A stretch of 64,000 nt of DNA from NCBI GenBank assembly GCA_009744235.1, contig WPHV01000001.1:372001-436000 (forward strand), given 5' to 3'. Position 1 is the first letter of the stretch, and every line of letters begins with the position of its first letter. This document shows positions 28,239 to 36,994 of this stretch, one piece after another. The DNA is from Gillisella vitis. Its GTDB lineage: Bacteria > Pseudomonadota > Alphaproteobacteria > Rhizobiales > Rhizobiaceae. Both the position numbers and the translations under genes were made by a program. The notes under the pieces were generated by a model. The model saw only the letters and a list, made by a program, of their open reading frames with translations. It made no database searches and had not been told where the DNA came from.

Positions 28239-29435
28239 TCAGACCGTCTTTCTCCACAGGCTTGCGGCCAGAATGAGGCTAACAAGCAATACAGCGCCCG
28301 CAACAAGGCTTGGCAGCGCGAAGCTGCCGCTGATGGCAGCAAGCCAACCGGCGACCAGCGGCCCGATTGTCTGCCCGACGCCGAAAGCCGCCGTCATGAT
28401 CGACAGGGCCTTGCGGGGACTGGCTGGCGCAAGGGTTCTGGCCAGCCGTAGGCCATAGGCGGTAATCGTCATGAAGGTTAAGCCGAGAAGAGCCGCTCCC
28501 ACCAGCGGGGCAGCCATGCCCGGCAATCCAACCGAGGCAAAAACCCCAATGGCTGCCAGAAGCAGGGCAAGGCTGTAGGCGCCCGCCAGGCCGACCCTGT
28601 CCAGCACCGGACGCCAGACAAACAGCGAGGCAGCCGCCATGATGCCCGCCAGAAACCACGCCAGAAATTCCGCCACCGGCCCCGCATTGGCCATGCGGGC
28701 CATGGTGACGATGAACGTGGCCGTCACCACATAGCCGAAGCCGAACAGGCCGTAGGAGGCAAACAACAAAAGAAATGGCCTGCCCCAGAAAAGCGGCGGC
28801 TCCTGTTCGGCCCTCACCTCAGTTTTGCGCACCCGTGGCAACAGCAGGCTGACGACAAGGAAGACAACAAAGGTCAGCCCCGCCCCGGCCAACCAGTCCA
28901 GCCGCCACCCTGCGGATACGGATGCGCCAAACAGGTGTGGCAATGCATAGACCATCAGGGACGACGCGGCGATCCCCAGGCCTACCCCGCCAAAATGGGT
29001 GGATTGCGCATATTCACCAGCATGGATGCTTGCATGAGCGCTGACATGGGCAAGCACGATGGAACTGGTGAAGATCATCGCGAAGGCACTGGCCGCGCCT
29101 GACAGAAAGCGAATGAGCATGAACATTCCCACATGCTCCGTCAGCGCCATCGCGGCCAAAAGCAAGCTGGTGGCCAAAAGCGAAGACAACGCAATCAACC
29201 TTTCGCGCCCCGCCGCCCAACCCTGACCGGCAAGCACGGCGCCTAAGAGATAGCCGAGGAAATTCGCCGCCGCGATCAGGCCCGCATCGCCGGGCATAAG
29301 ATGAAGATCGGTCATCATCCCCGGCAGAATGGGGGTGAAGGAAAACCGGCCAAAACCCATGGCCGCAGCCAAGGCCAGCGCACCGGCAAGAGCGGTGAAT
29401 GGGAGATTGGCATGTCTGGGGAGCGTGATCGTCAT
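28239..29435 (-). CDS. YbfB/YjiJ-family MFS transporter
   Basis: The 398-residue carrier has about 12 membrane helices. It opens with TALAGALALAAAMGFGRFSFTPILPGMMTDL, the signature of the YbfB/YjiJ branch of the major facilitator superfamily, and contains LGYLLGAVLAGQGWAAGRERL (loop 2-3) and GVGQTIGPLVAGWLA. The substrate is unknown. ATG 29435 (MTITLPRHANL) is chosen over an upstream frame to 29555 whose sequence is not membrane-like. It is divergent from the small ORF at 29635. Confidence 0.87.
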   Translation of the reverse strand: MTITLPRHANLPFTALAGALALAAAMGFGRFSFTPILPGMMTDLHLMPGDAGLIAAANFLGYLLGAVLAGQGWAAGRERLIALSSLLATSLLLAAMALTEHVGMFMLIRFLSGAASAFAMIFTSSIVLAHVSAHASIHAGEYAQSTHFGGVGLGIAASSLMVYALPHLFGASVSAGWRLDWLAGAGLTFVVFLVVSLLLPRVRKTEVRAEQEPPLFWGRPFLLLFASYGLFGFGYVVTATFIVTMARMANAGPVAEFLAWFLAGIMAAASLFVWRPVLDRVGLAGAYSLALLLAAIGVFASVGLPGMAAPLVGAALLGLTFMTITAYGLRLARTLAPASPRKALSIMTAAFGVGQTIGPLVAGWLAAISGSFALPSLVAGAVLLVSLILAASLWRKTV

Positions 29436-29634
29436 GGGCTGCTTATCGCACCGCCGCTTTGGCCCAACAAGCCAAAAATACTGATTGAGCCATCGAAGGA
29501 AACAGGGGCTGCCGATTTCTCCGCTATCCCAAAAAAACACCCGATGGCGTTTCAAGCTGACAGTTTATTGGCGCTGAAGCTTGCCGAAACCGCAAAAATC
29601 GCTAGTGGAGGAAGAAAATTCCAAGGAGTGCATT

Positions 29635-29865
29635 ATGAGCGACCTCAGCCTGCAACAGGCCATCGACAATATCTACACCTCGATCAACAATGATAACGAA
29701 GAAATCGATGTGCATATCGCCGCCCTCAAGGCCGCCATGGCCCGCGAAGGCGCCAAGGAAGCGGTGTTCGAGACCACAAAGCTCGCGCAGCCGAACCGTC
29801 AGGGCCGCAAGATCATGCAGGCCTATTTCAAGAAAAAAGGCGTCGCAGTCAGCTTTGCCGGCTGA
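29635..29865 (+). CDS. small conserved-type hypothetical protein
   Basis: A 76-residue soluble protein: MSDLSLQQAIDNIYTSINND, then an Ala/Glu-rich helix (DVHIAALKAAMAREGAKEAVFETTKL) and a basic end (QPNRQGRKIMQAYFKKKGVAVSFAG). AAGGAG lies six bases before the ATG, a near-ideal site, and codon use matches highly expressed local genes, so it is very likely real. I do not recognise a function. It could bind nucleic acid or a partner through the basic tail. It stands alone between a divergent MFS gene and an A+T-rich spacer. Confidence 0.75.
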   Translation: MSDLSLQQAIDNIYTSINNDNEEIDVHIAALKAAMAREGAKEAVFETTKLAQPNRQGRKIMQAYFKKKGVAVSFAG

Positions 29866-29898
29866 TAGAAATATTGCATCTCCATCCCATACTGAAAT

Positions 29899-29937
29899 TC
29901 GAATATATTAAGCCATTGATGGATATCATATATTCGA
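29899..29937. terminator. inverted repeat after the small ORF
   Basis: Perfect 10-bp arms tcgaatatat / atatattcga separated by 19 bases, in a strongly A+T-rich spacer between the small ORF and the glycosyltransferase. It may be a weak terminator or an operator. Confidence 0.35.
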
Positions 29938-30129
29938 GTTTCTTTCATGGAACCGAACGAAATAATTCAAAGCATTACAAATTAATAATACCGCCAAACT
30001 TCAATACAAAAAGCTTAAAATGAATTCCATTAACCAAATACAAGGCGTCATCATCGAAAAAATAAGCAAAATTTGATTTTTTACTAAAAAATGATAATTT
30101 TCAAATGTTCATTTTGGAGATTTATCATT

Positions 30130-32070
30130 ATGTATAATTTTCATACGAATACTCAGCAGTGGCTTGATATATCACTTTTGTTTTCATCTTTTTTTACTTT
30201 AACAGGAAGCATCTTGACTTTGGTCACCAAAGTCGACGCCTACAAGGTTCGTTGGAAAAGCCAGTACGAATGGGCGCAAATTCTTGTCACAATCGCCTCT
30301 ACCACTCTGATATGCCTAGGGTTTTCCGAACCTGGCCCCGTTGTTGTCATCGCTTCGGGTACGATGGTCCTCGCCCTTGCCGTGCAGCGTAGCCTTCCCT
30401 GGCTCAGTGCTGCGGGGGTGGCCTATGTCGTGGTAGCGCCCATCGGAAGCCTCGCCGGCGGGCTATGGATGATATTCTGGCTCAGGCAACAGTCCTATCC
30501 GGAATGGCTATGGATCGGCGCCTCAGTGGCCATGGTGCTTTCGTTCCTGCGCATGATATTGGTTGTGGCCATGCGTGTCGGCACCTTTGCGCTCCTGACC
30601 CGCAAGGTCTGGACACGGCCGATCGCCCCCTTGCCGCCTCGTAACGGCCCCGAGGAGGTCCGTGTGTCTCTTCACGTCCCCACCCATTGCGAACCTCCTG
30701 ATCTCGTTATCAATACCCTCGACCACCTCGCGAGGCTGCACTACGAGAATTATGAGGTTATCATTTGCGATAACAATACCCTGGATGAGCAGCTCTGGCG
30801 TCCGGTGGAAGCCCATTGCCGCAGGCTGAATGCCGCCAGCGGCAAGGAACAGTTCCGCTTCCTCCATGTGGAAGGGCTTCAAGGCGCCAAGGCAGGCGCA
30901 TTGAACCTATGCCTCGACCATACGGATCCGGGCGCCGAACTGGTCGCTGTCGTCGACGCCGACTATCTGGCCGAACCGGACTTCCTTTCTCGTCTGGTTG
31001 GCTTCTTTGTCGATCCCCGCTTCGCCTTCGTACAAACCTCGCACGATTATCGCAGCGACGATGCCAGCCTGTTCAAGCGCGCCTGTTACTGGGAATATGT
31101 GGCGCCGAATCGCTTGGAATATGCCGGTGCCAGCGAGATGCGGGCTTCCTTCACGGTCGGCACCATGTGCATTTTCCGACGCTCGGCCATCGAGGCGGTC
31201 GGGCGCTGGGCGGAATGGTGCCAGACGGAGGATTCCGAAATTGCCATTCGTTTGCGCGCCGCCGGTTATGACGGCGTTTTCCTGCCCTATACATTCGGAC
31301 GCGGCCTGATTCCCGACAATTATGCCGACTGGAAACGCCAGCGCTTCCGCTGGACATCCGGCCCCATGCAACAGTTTCGTCGTCATTGGCGGCTGTTTCT
31401 TCCTTCACGTTTCGGTGGATCGCCGCATTTAAGCCGCTGGGGTAAATTGTTCGAAGTGTTCCGCAGCGTTGTGCCTTTGACCATTCCGATGACCATTGCT
31501 GGCAATGTCGCCTTTGCCATTTTGCTGCCCATCATGGTCATGCTGGACATCACCCCGCAGCTTTCGGTGCCGCCGGTTGCCATGCTGGGCCTGTCCGTCG
31601 TGATGGCCGCAAGCGTCGTGCGGACCGTTGCCGAATACCGCGTCTGCGGGTGTTGCCGGTTGCGGGATGTGTTAAGCGCAGAATTTGCGGCGCTGGCGCT
31701 CAGCCACGTCTGCGGCATGGCTGCAATCACCGCTGCCCTGGGTGGAAAAATCGCCTGGCTGAGAACGCCGAAATTCAACAGCCGGTCGTCCCTTCGCAAT
31801 GCGCTTGCCAGTGTGCGGGTGGAACTGTCCATTGCCCTTGCACTGGTCGTCATCGCGATCACCATCGCTTTCGCTTTCGAAACCGTCAACCTGCATGGCA
31901 AGCTGGTGGCGCTTGGGGCCTTGGTGTATCCGCTGCTCTCATTTGTCGCGGCAGTGGCCATGGCCCTGCTGGCCCTGGCGCGAAGGCCGGACACCGGCAC
32001 TCAGGCTTTCATCGATAAAAGGGCGATCTCCGACCAAAGGGGTAACACGGGCACGCCCGCCTCCCCTTAA
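30130..32070 (+). CDS. GT2-family membrane glycosyltransferase (cellulose-synthase-like)
   Basis: A 646-residue processive-type glycosyltransferase. N-terminal helices (to about residue 165) precede a GT2 domain with VSLHVPTHCEPPDLVINTL, VIICDNNTLD, VAVVDADYL (DxD), QTEDSEIAIRLRAAG (catalytic ED) and QRFRW (QxxRW), followed by C-terminal helices. The gating motif reads FVQTSHDY rather than QTP. This is the layout of BcsA, curdlan synthase and related beta-glucan synthases, so an extracellular glucan is a reasonable guess. No partner genes are adjacent. GGAG sits ten bases before ATG 30130. The first 200 bases are A+T-rich and then composition rises. Confidence 0.85.
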   Translation: MYNFHTNTQQWLDISLLFSSFFTLTGSILTLVTKVDAYKVRWKSQYEWAQILVTIASTTLICLGFSEPGPVVVIASGTMVLALAVQRSLPWLSAAGVAYVVVAPIGSLAGGLWMIFWLRQQSYPEWLWIGASVAMVLSFLRMILVVAMRVGTFALLTRKVWTRPIAPLPPRNGPEEVRVSLHVPTHCEPPDLVINTLDHLARLHYENYEVIICDNNTLDEQLWRPVEAHCRRLNAASGKEQFRFLHVEGLQGAKAGALNLCLDHTDPGAELVAVVDADYLAEPDFLSRLVGFFVDPRFAFVQTSHDYRSDDASLFKRACYWEYVAPNRLEYAGASEMRASFTVGTMCIFRRSAIEAVGRWAEWCQTEDSEIAIRLRAAGYDGVFLPYTFGRGLIPDNYADWKRQRFRWTSGPMQQFRRHWRLFLPSRFGGSPHLSRWGKLFEVFRSVVPLTIPMTIAGNVAFAILLPIMVMLDITPQLSVPPVAMLGLSVVMAASVVRTVAEYRVCGCCRLRDVLSAEFAALALSHVCGMAAITAALGGKIAWLRTPKFNSRSSLRNALASVRVELSIALALVVIAITIAFAFETVNLHGKLVALGALVYPLLSFVAAVAMALLALARRPDTGTQAFIDKRAISDQRGNTGTPASP

Positions 32071-32194
32071 AGTTTGTCAGAAAAAAACGAAATCGGATTT
32101 CCCGAAAAGACAAACGAAGACAAGAGAGACTACAGCCCTCTTTAAGCGCGATACAGGGCACACGGAGCTGTAACGCGCTCGCCCCAAAAGGCTG

Positions 32195-32228
32195 AAACAC
32201 CTGATGTCGCTGGCGACATCAGGTGTTT
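32195..32228. terminator. perfect 16-bp hairpin between convergent genes
   Basis: aaacacctgatgtcgc and gcgacatcaggtgttt are exact complements with a two-base loop, between the glycosyltransferase and map, which converge here. Probably a bidirectional terminator. Confidence 0.7.
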
Positions 32229-32274
32229 GGCTTCAAAAGTAAACCTCATCGCGATGCAGCGAGACGTGAGGTGT

Positions 32275-33024
32275 TCACTCCACCATCGTCAAAATCAGCG
32301 GCCCATTGCGGGTTGCCACCACTGTGTGTTCGAACTGCACGGTCGGCGCTTTCGGGTCGCTGTAGAGCGTCCAGGGGTCATCGCCATCCTCGGCCCATTG
32401 ACCGCCCAGCGACAGGAACGGCTCGATGGTGAACACCTGGCCCTCCTGCATGATTCTTGTTTCATCCGGGTCGGCCCAGGTGGAAAGCTCGCGCGGTTCC
32501 TCATGCAGCTCGCGGCCAATGCCATGGCTGGCAAGATTGGCAATCAGCGTATAGCGGTTCTTGGCGGCAAAAGCGCCGATGGCATTACCGATACTGGCAA
32601 AAGGCGCGCCGGTCTTGACCTGGGTGACACCGAGAAACAGCGCCCGCTTGCCATCGCGCAGCAGTTTTTCGATCTTCGGCTTACCCGGCGGCACAATGAA
32701 GGATGAGCCGGTATCGCCGAAAAACCCGTTCTTGACGCCGGAAACGTCGATATTGACCAGATCGCCCCGGGCAATCACCCGGTCACCGGGAATGCCATGG
32801 GCCACTTCCTCATTGACGCTGATGCAGGTGGCACCGGGAAACTGATAGCAGAATTCCGGTGCCGATTGCGCGCCATTGTCTTCCAGTATCTTGCGGCCGA
32901 TCAGGTCCAGCTCGCGGGTGGTTATCCCCGGCTCCAGCGCCGCCCCCATGGTTTTCACGGCCAGCGCGCAAAGAGTGCCGATCTCCTTCAGGTGCTGGAG
33001 TTCCTCGTCGCTGGAGATGATCAT
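32275..33024 (-). CDS. map: methionine aminopeptidase, type I
   Basis: Removes N-terminal Met from nascent proteins. The 249-residue product has the pita-bread metal ligands: NIDVSGVKNGFFGDTGSSF (two Asp), SHGIGRELHEEP (His), VFTIEPFLSLG (Glu) and VQFEHTVVATRNG (Glu), plus the substrate His in NEEVAHGIPGD. Rhizobia often carry two map genes. This one lacks an N-terminal zinc-finger extension and is flanked by unrelated genes, so it may be the secondary copy. The ribosome site is weak (GAAAG). Confidence 0.94.
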   Translation of the reverse strand: MIISSDEELQHLKEIGTLCALAVKTMGAALEPGITTRELDLIGRKILEDNGAQSAPEFCYQFPGATCISVNEEVAHGIPGDRVIARGDLVNIDVSGVKNGFFGDTGSSFIVPPGKPKIEKLLRDGKRALFLGVTQVKTGAPFASIGNAIGAFAAKNRYTLIANLASHGIGRELHEEPRELSTWADPDETRIMQEGQVFTIEPFLSLGGQWAEDGDDPWTLYSDPKAPTVQFEHTVVATRNGPLILTMVE

Positions 33025-33063
33025 TGTTGGACTTTCATGAGCGTTTGCGGATTTTGCCGCTGC

Positions 33064-34122
33064 TTACGCCCCCGCCCCGACCTGCGTCAAGTCAGCAGCA
33101 AGAGCCTTGCGCACCAATGGCGCAACCTTGGTGCCGTAAAGCTCGATGCCGCGCATGATATCCTTGTGCGGCATCGGGCCGATGGCCATTTGCAGTAGGA
33201 AGCGGTCATTTTTGAACAGGGCGTGATGGGCGACAATCTTTTCGGCCACCGCCTCGGGATCACCGACAAACAGCGCCCCATGCGGCCCGCGCATCGCGTC
33301 ATACTGGGCACGATTGCCCGGCCCCCAACCGCGCTCCCGGCCGATCCGGTCCATGACTTCGGCCTGCGGTGCGTAGAAGATATCGGCAGCCGATTGCGTC
33401 GTGTCGTGGATGAAACCGTGCACATTGATCGAGGTTTTCAAGGCCGCCGGATCGACCCCGGCCTTCGCCCCGCTCTGCCGGTAAAGATCGACCAGCGGCG
33501 CAAAGCGGCGCGGCTCGCCGCCGATGATGGCAATGGCCAGCGGCAGGCCGAGATAGCCGGCCCGGGCCACCGATTGCGGCGTGCCACCCACGGCGATCCA
33601 CAGCGGCAGCGGGTCCTGCAAGGGGCGCGGATAGACGCCACGACCTTGGATCGGCTTACGGGTCTCGCCTTCCCAGGTGACGATCTCGTTGTCGCGGATC
33701 TCCATCAGCAATTGCAGCTTTTCGGCAAACAAAAGATCATAATCATCAAGATCATAGCCGAACAACGGAAAGCTTTCGATGAAGGAGCCGCGCCCAGCCA
33801 TCATCTCCACACGCCCGTTCGACAGCAGATCGACGGTGGCAAATTGCTGGAACACCCGCACCGGATCATCGGAACTGAGCACCGATACCGCGCTGGTTAG
33901 GCGAATATTTTTGGTCTGCACCGCCACCGCCGCCAGAATGGTGGCGGGCGAAGACGCCATGTAGTCGGGACGGTGATGTTCGCCAAGACCGAAGACATCC
34001 AGCCCCACCTCGTCCGCCAGCCGGATTTCCTCCAGCAGATCATCCACCCGACGCTTGGCCTCCAGCCCCTTGTTGGGTGCCGTGGGGTCCACATCCGCGA
34101 AGGTGTAAAGGCCAAGTTCCAT
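33064..34122 (-). CDS. LLM-class flavin-dependent oxidoreductase (luciferase-like)
   Basis: A 352-residue TIM-barrel flavoprotein of the bacterial luciferase-like family. Motifs are [56 protein letters not shown], and [19 protein letters not shown], which place it with the Atu2307/SP_0267-type subgroup. It uses reduced FMN or F420-like cofactor with an unknown substrate. ATG 34122 has GAGG nine bases upstream. The ATG three codons earlier abuts that site. It follows map on the same strand by 39 bp and may be its operon leader. Confidence 0.88.
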   Translation of the reverse strand: MELGLYTFADVDPTAPNKGLEAKRRVDDLLEEIRLADEVGLDVFGLGEHHRPDYMASSPATILAAVAVQTKNIRLTSAVSVLSSDDPVRVFQQFATVDLLSNGRVEMMAGRGSFIESFPLFGYDLDDYDLLFAEKLQLLMEIRDNEIVTWEGETRKPIQGRGVYPRPLQDPLPLWIAVGGTPQSVARAGYLGLPLAIAIIGGEPRRFAPLVDLYRQSGAKAGVDPAALKTSINVHGFIHDTTQSAADIFYAPQAEVMDRIGRERGWGPGNRAQYDAMRGPHGALFVGDPEAVAEKIVAHHALFKNDRFLLQMAIGPMPHKDIMRGIELYGTKVAPLVRKALAADLTQVGAGA

Positions 34123-34432
34123 GGGTCGCATCCTCAGTTGTTCGCTACAGCGCCGTGCGCCCTATATGGCGCACAAAGGTTCGCTGTAGCTCCTTATATC
34201 TGCTGCATAATTTTCTTTTTAAACCGATTCCGGTTTAAAAAATTATGCAGTAGGCAGGTAAGTGCAAATGCGCCGCGTGGCAAACCCTGGGATGAGAACG
34301 CAGCGTTCAATGAATGGGAGTTTGAAGCACGATCAAGCCTCGGAGCAGGCCAAAGCTTCAATAAATACCTATAAATATCAATGGCTTTCCATAGGCTTTT
34401 GATTCATTGCGGAATCAACCTGAATCATTTTC
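34123..34432. repeat. intergenic region with two palindromic elements
   Basis: The 310-bp gap between the LLM gene and glpK contains a hairpin at about 34145-34190 (ctacagcg...gtgcgcc pairing with ggcgcac...cgctgtag). It also contains a second hairpin at about 34202-34250, whose arms ctgcataatttt and aaaattatgcag enclose ttaaaccg/cggtttaa. Both resemble dispersed Rhizobiaceae intergenic palindromes. No gene is visible. Confidence 0.6.
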
Positions 34433-35926
34433 TCAACCCGCCGTCAGCGTCCGTCTGACTGCATCCCGCCAGCCTCTGAGCTTTTCCGTGCGGGTCTCGG
34501 CATCCATGACCGGCTCAAACCGATGGTCGCGCGCCCAGGCGCGGGCAAACGCATCCATGCCGGGCCAGAGGCCGACACGGCTGGCCGCGAGGAAGGCAGC
34601 ACCAAGTGCCGTCGTCTCAATAACGGAGGGGCGATCCACCGGCGCGTCCAGCAAATCGGCCAGCCGCTGCATCGTCCAGTCCGAGGCTGCCATGCCGCCA
34701 TCAACGCGCAGCACCATATCGTCCTCGCCGTTCTGCCAGTCCTTGTGCATGGCATCCAGCAGGTCGCGGGTCTGGTAGCAGACGGCTTCCAGCGCGGCGC
34801 GGGCCAGTTCTGCCGGTCCGGTATTGCGGGTCAGGCCGAACAGCGCGCCGCGTGCATCCGGGTCCCACCAGGGCGCGCCAAGACCTGTGAAGGCCGGCAC
34901 CAGATAGACCGGCTGGCCGGGATCGGCTTCAGCCGCCAGCCGCCCGGTTTCCGCCGCATCGCCGATCACCTTCAATCCATCGCGCAGCCATTGCACAGCG
35001 GCACCGGCAATGAAGATCGAGCCTTCCAACGCATAGGTGGTCTTGCCGTCCATCCGGTAGGCGATGGTGGTCAGCAACCGGCTTTTCGAAACCACCCGAT
35101 CCGCGCCAGTATTGAGCAGCGCGAAACAGCCGGTGCCATAGGTGGATTTGACCATGCCCGGCGCAAAGCAGGCCTGTCCGATGGTGGCCGCCTGCTGGTC
35201 GCCCGCCACGCCAAGGATCGGCACCGCCGCCCCGAATACCGCCTTGTCGGTCACGCCGAAATCGGCGGCGCAATCCTTCACCTCTGGCAACATGGCGGCG
35301 GGGATGCTCAACAGCGCCAGCAATTCCTCGTCCCAGCCATGCTCGACAATGTTGAAAATCAGCGTGCGCGAGGCATTGGTGGCATCGGTGACGAAGCTTT
35401 TGCCGCCCGTCAGCCGCCAGATCAAATAGGTATCGACGGTGCCGAAGCACAGGCCGCCTTGTTCTGCCCGGGCGCGAGCGCCCTCGACATGGTCGAGCAG
35501 CCAGGACAGTTTGGTGCCGGAGAAATACGGGTCCAGCAGCAGGCCGGTCTTGGTGGTGAACGTTGCCTCCAGTCCGTCGCGCTTCAGCGTTTCGCAAAAT
35601 GCCGATGTGCGGCGATCCTGCCAGACGATGGCATTGTGGATCGGCTTGCCCGTATCCTTATCCCAGACCACAACAGTTTCCCGCTGGTTGGTAATACCAA
35701 TGGCGGCAAGGTCACCTGCCGTGATCCGGGCGCGGGCCAGCGCATCGTGGATGGAGCTGACGACACTGTCCCAGATCGCTTCCGGGTCGTGCTCCACCCA
35801 ACCCGATTGCGGGAAGATCTGCGGAAATTCCTTTTGGCCGGTCCCAACGATGCGCATCGCGCCATCAAACACGATGGCACGGCTCGACGTCGTTCCCTGG
35901 TCAATCGCCAGCACAAAACCGCCCAT
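34433..35926 (-). CDS. glpK: glycerol kinase
   Basis: Phosphorylates glycerol to glycerol-3-phosphate with ATP. The 497-residue FGGY-family product shows [46 protein letters not shown], the FGGY signature region [34 protein letters not shown] and [27 protein letters not shown] lies four bases before the ATG. It is monocistronic here and divergent from bdhA, with possible DeoR/GlpR-type repeats in the promoter. Confidence 0.96.
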   Translation of the reverse strand: MGGFVLAIDQGTTSSRAIVFDGAMRIVGTGQKEFPQIFPQSGWVEHDPEAIWDSVVSSIHDALARARITAGDLAAIGITNQRETVVVWDKDTGKPIHNAIVWQDRRTSAFCETLKRDGLEATFTTKTGLLLDPYFSGTKLSWLLDHVEGARARAEQGGLCFGTVDTYLIWRLTGGKSFVTDATNASRTLIFNIVEHGWDEELLALLSIPAAMLPEVKDCAADFGVTDKAVFGAAVPILGVAGDQQAATIGQACFAPGMVKSTYGTGCFALLNTGADRVVSKSRLLTTIAYRMDGKTTYALEGSIFIAGAAVQWLRDGLKVIGDAAETGRLAAEADPGQPVYLVPAFTGLGAPWWDPDARGALFGLTRNTGPAELARAALEAVCYQTRDLLDAMHKDWQNGEDDMVLRVDGGMAASDWTMQRLADLLDAPVDRPSVIETTALGAAFLAASRVGLWPGMDAFARAWARDHRFEPVMDAETRTEKLRGWRDAVRRTLTAG

Positions 35927-35940
35927 GATACTCCTCCCAG

Positions 35941-36012
35941 AGTTTTCGCTTTCTTTCGCTTATATCAAGATACGAAAGTTTTATGCCAAGTCAAAACCGA
36001 AAATGAAAAACA
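35941..36012. promoter_or_regulatory. possible DeoR/GlpR-type operator repeats upstream of glpK
   Basis: TTTCG occurs twice (in gttttcgctttctttcgc) and its complement CGAAA twice (gatacgaaag and aaccgaaaat) within about 70 bp just upstream of glpK. DeoR-family glycerol repressors commonly bind TTTCG-type repeats. Assignment is by pattern only. Confidence 0.35.
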
Positions 36013-36193
36013 AACGAAGGCGCAAGGACTGTGTTTCCTCATCCCCATCTCTTGGTGGTTTTCATCGCTATGTGATGACACAGGACAATTGCATAGGACA
36101 GGGGTTTGGGCATAGGTTTAACCTTGCTGCGGCGCAACCGACCGCTTCGCTACACGGCCAAACCAGAAAAATCATCGCACAGGGAGTTACGCC

Positions 36194-36964
36194 ATGACCA
36201 GAACTGTCGTTATTACCGGTTCCACCAGCGGCATCGGGCTTGGCATTGCCCGCGCCTTTGCGGCTGAAGGCGCCAATGTGCTGATCAACGGTTTCGGCCC
36301 GCTCGGTGAAATCGAATCGATCCGCAAGGAGCTGGAAGCTGGCGGCGGCAAGGCGCTCTACCACCCCGCCGACATGACCAAGCCCAAGGAAATCGCCGAA
36401 CTGGTGGAAACCGCCATTGCCGAATTCGGTGGCATCGATGTTCTCGTCAACAATGCGGGCATTCAGCATGTCGCCCCCGTCGAGGAGTTTCCCATTGAAA
36501 AATGGGACCAGATCATTGCCATCAACATGTCGAGCGCCTTCCACACAATGCGCGCCGCCATCCCGGCGATGAAGGCGCAAAAATACGGGCGGATCATCAA
36601 TATCGCCTCGGCCCATGGCCTGGTCGCCTCGCCGTTCAAATCCGCCTATGTCACCGCCAAGCACGGCATTCTCGGCATGACCAAGTCGGTTGCGCTGGAA
36701 GTGGCGCAAAGCGGCATTACCGTCAACGCCATCTGCCCCGGCTATGTGCTGACGCCGCTGGTGGAAAAGCAGATCCCCGACACCGCCAAGGCACGTGGCA
36801 TTGCCGAAAGCGAGGTCAAGGATGTGATGCTGCATTTGCAGGCCACCAAGGAATTCGTCACCGTCGAGGACATTGCCGCCATGACGCTCTATCTTGCCAG
36901 CGATGCGGCAAAACAGGTCACCGGCACCAGCCTGTCCATCGACGGCGGCTGGACGGCGCAGTAA
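36194..36964 (+). CDS. bdhA: D-3-hydroxybutyrate dehydrogenase
   Basis: A 256-residue NAD-dependent short-chain dehydrogenase converting 3-hydroxybutyrate to acetoacetate during polyhydroxybutyrate turnover. Features: VITGSTSGIGLGIARAFA (TGxxxGIG), NNAGIQHVAPVEEFP, INIASAHGLVASPFKSAYVTAKHG with the Ser-Tyr-Lys triad, AICPGYVLTPLVEKQIP and the C-terminal LSIDGGWTAQ, all characteristic of Rhizobium BdhA. AGGGAG precedes the ATG. xdhA starts 30 bp after its stop on the same strand. In Sinorhizobium bdhA is also reported in an operon with xdhA2B2, so the linkage is conserved. Confidence 0.95.
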   Translation: MTRTVVITGSTSGIGLGIARAFAAEGANVLINGFGPLGEIESIRKELEAGGGKALYHPADMTKPKEIAELVETAIAEFGGIDVLVNNAGIQHVAPVEEFPIEKWDQIIAINMSSAFHTMRAAIPAMKAQKYGRIINIASAHGLVASPFKSAYVTAKHGILGMTKSVALEVAQSGITVNAICPGYVLTPLVEKQIPDTAKARGIAESEVKDVMLHLQATKEFVTVEDIAAMTLYLASDAAKQVTGTSLSIDGGWTAQ

Positions 36965-36994
36965 ACTTTCCACCGCATCGCTCAAAGGGCCATC

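Noticed and set aside
34523..36115. A 530-codon + strand frame opposite glpK
   Set aside because: It is antisense to glycerol kinase, whose motifs are complete, and no start signal is present.
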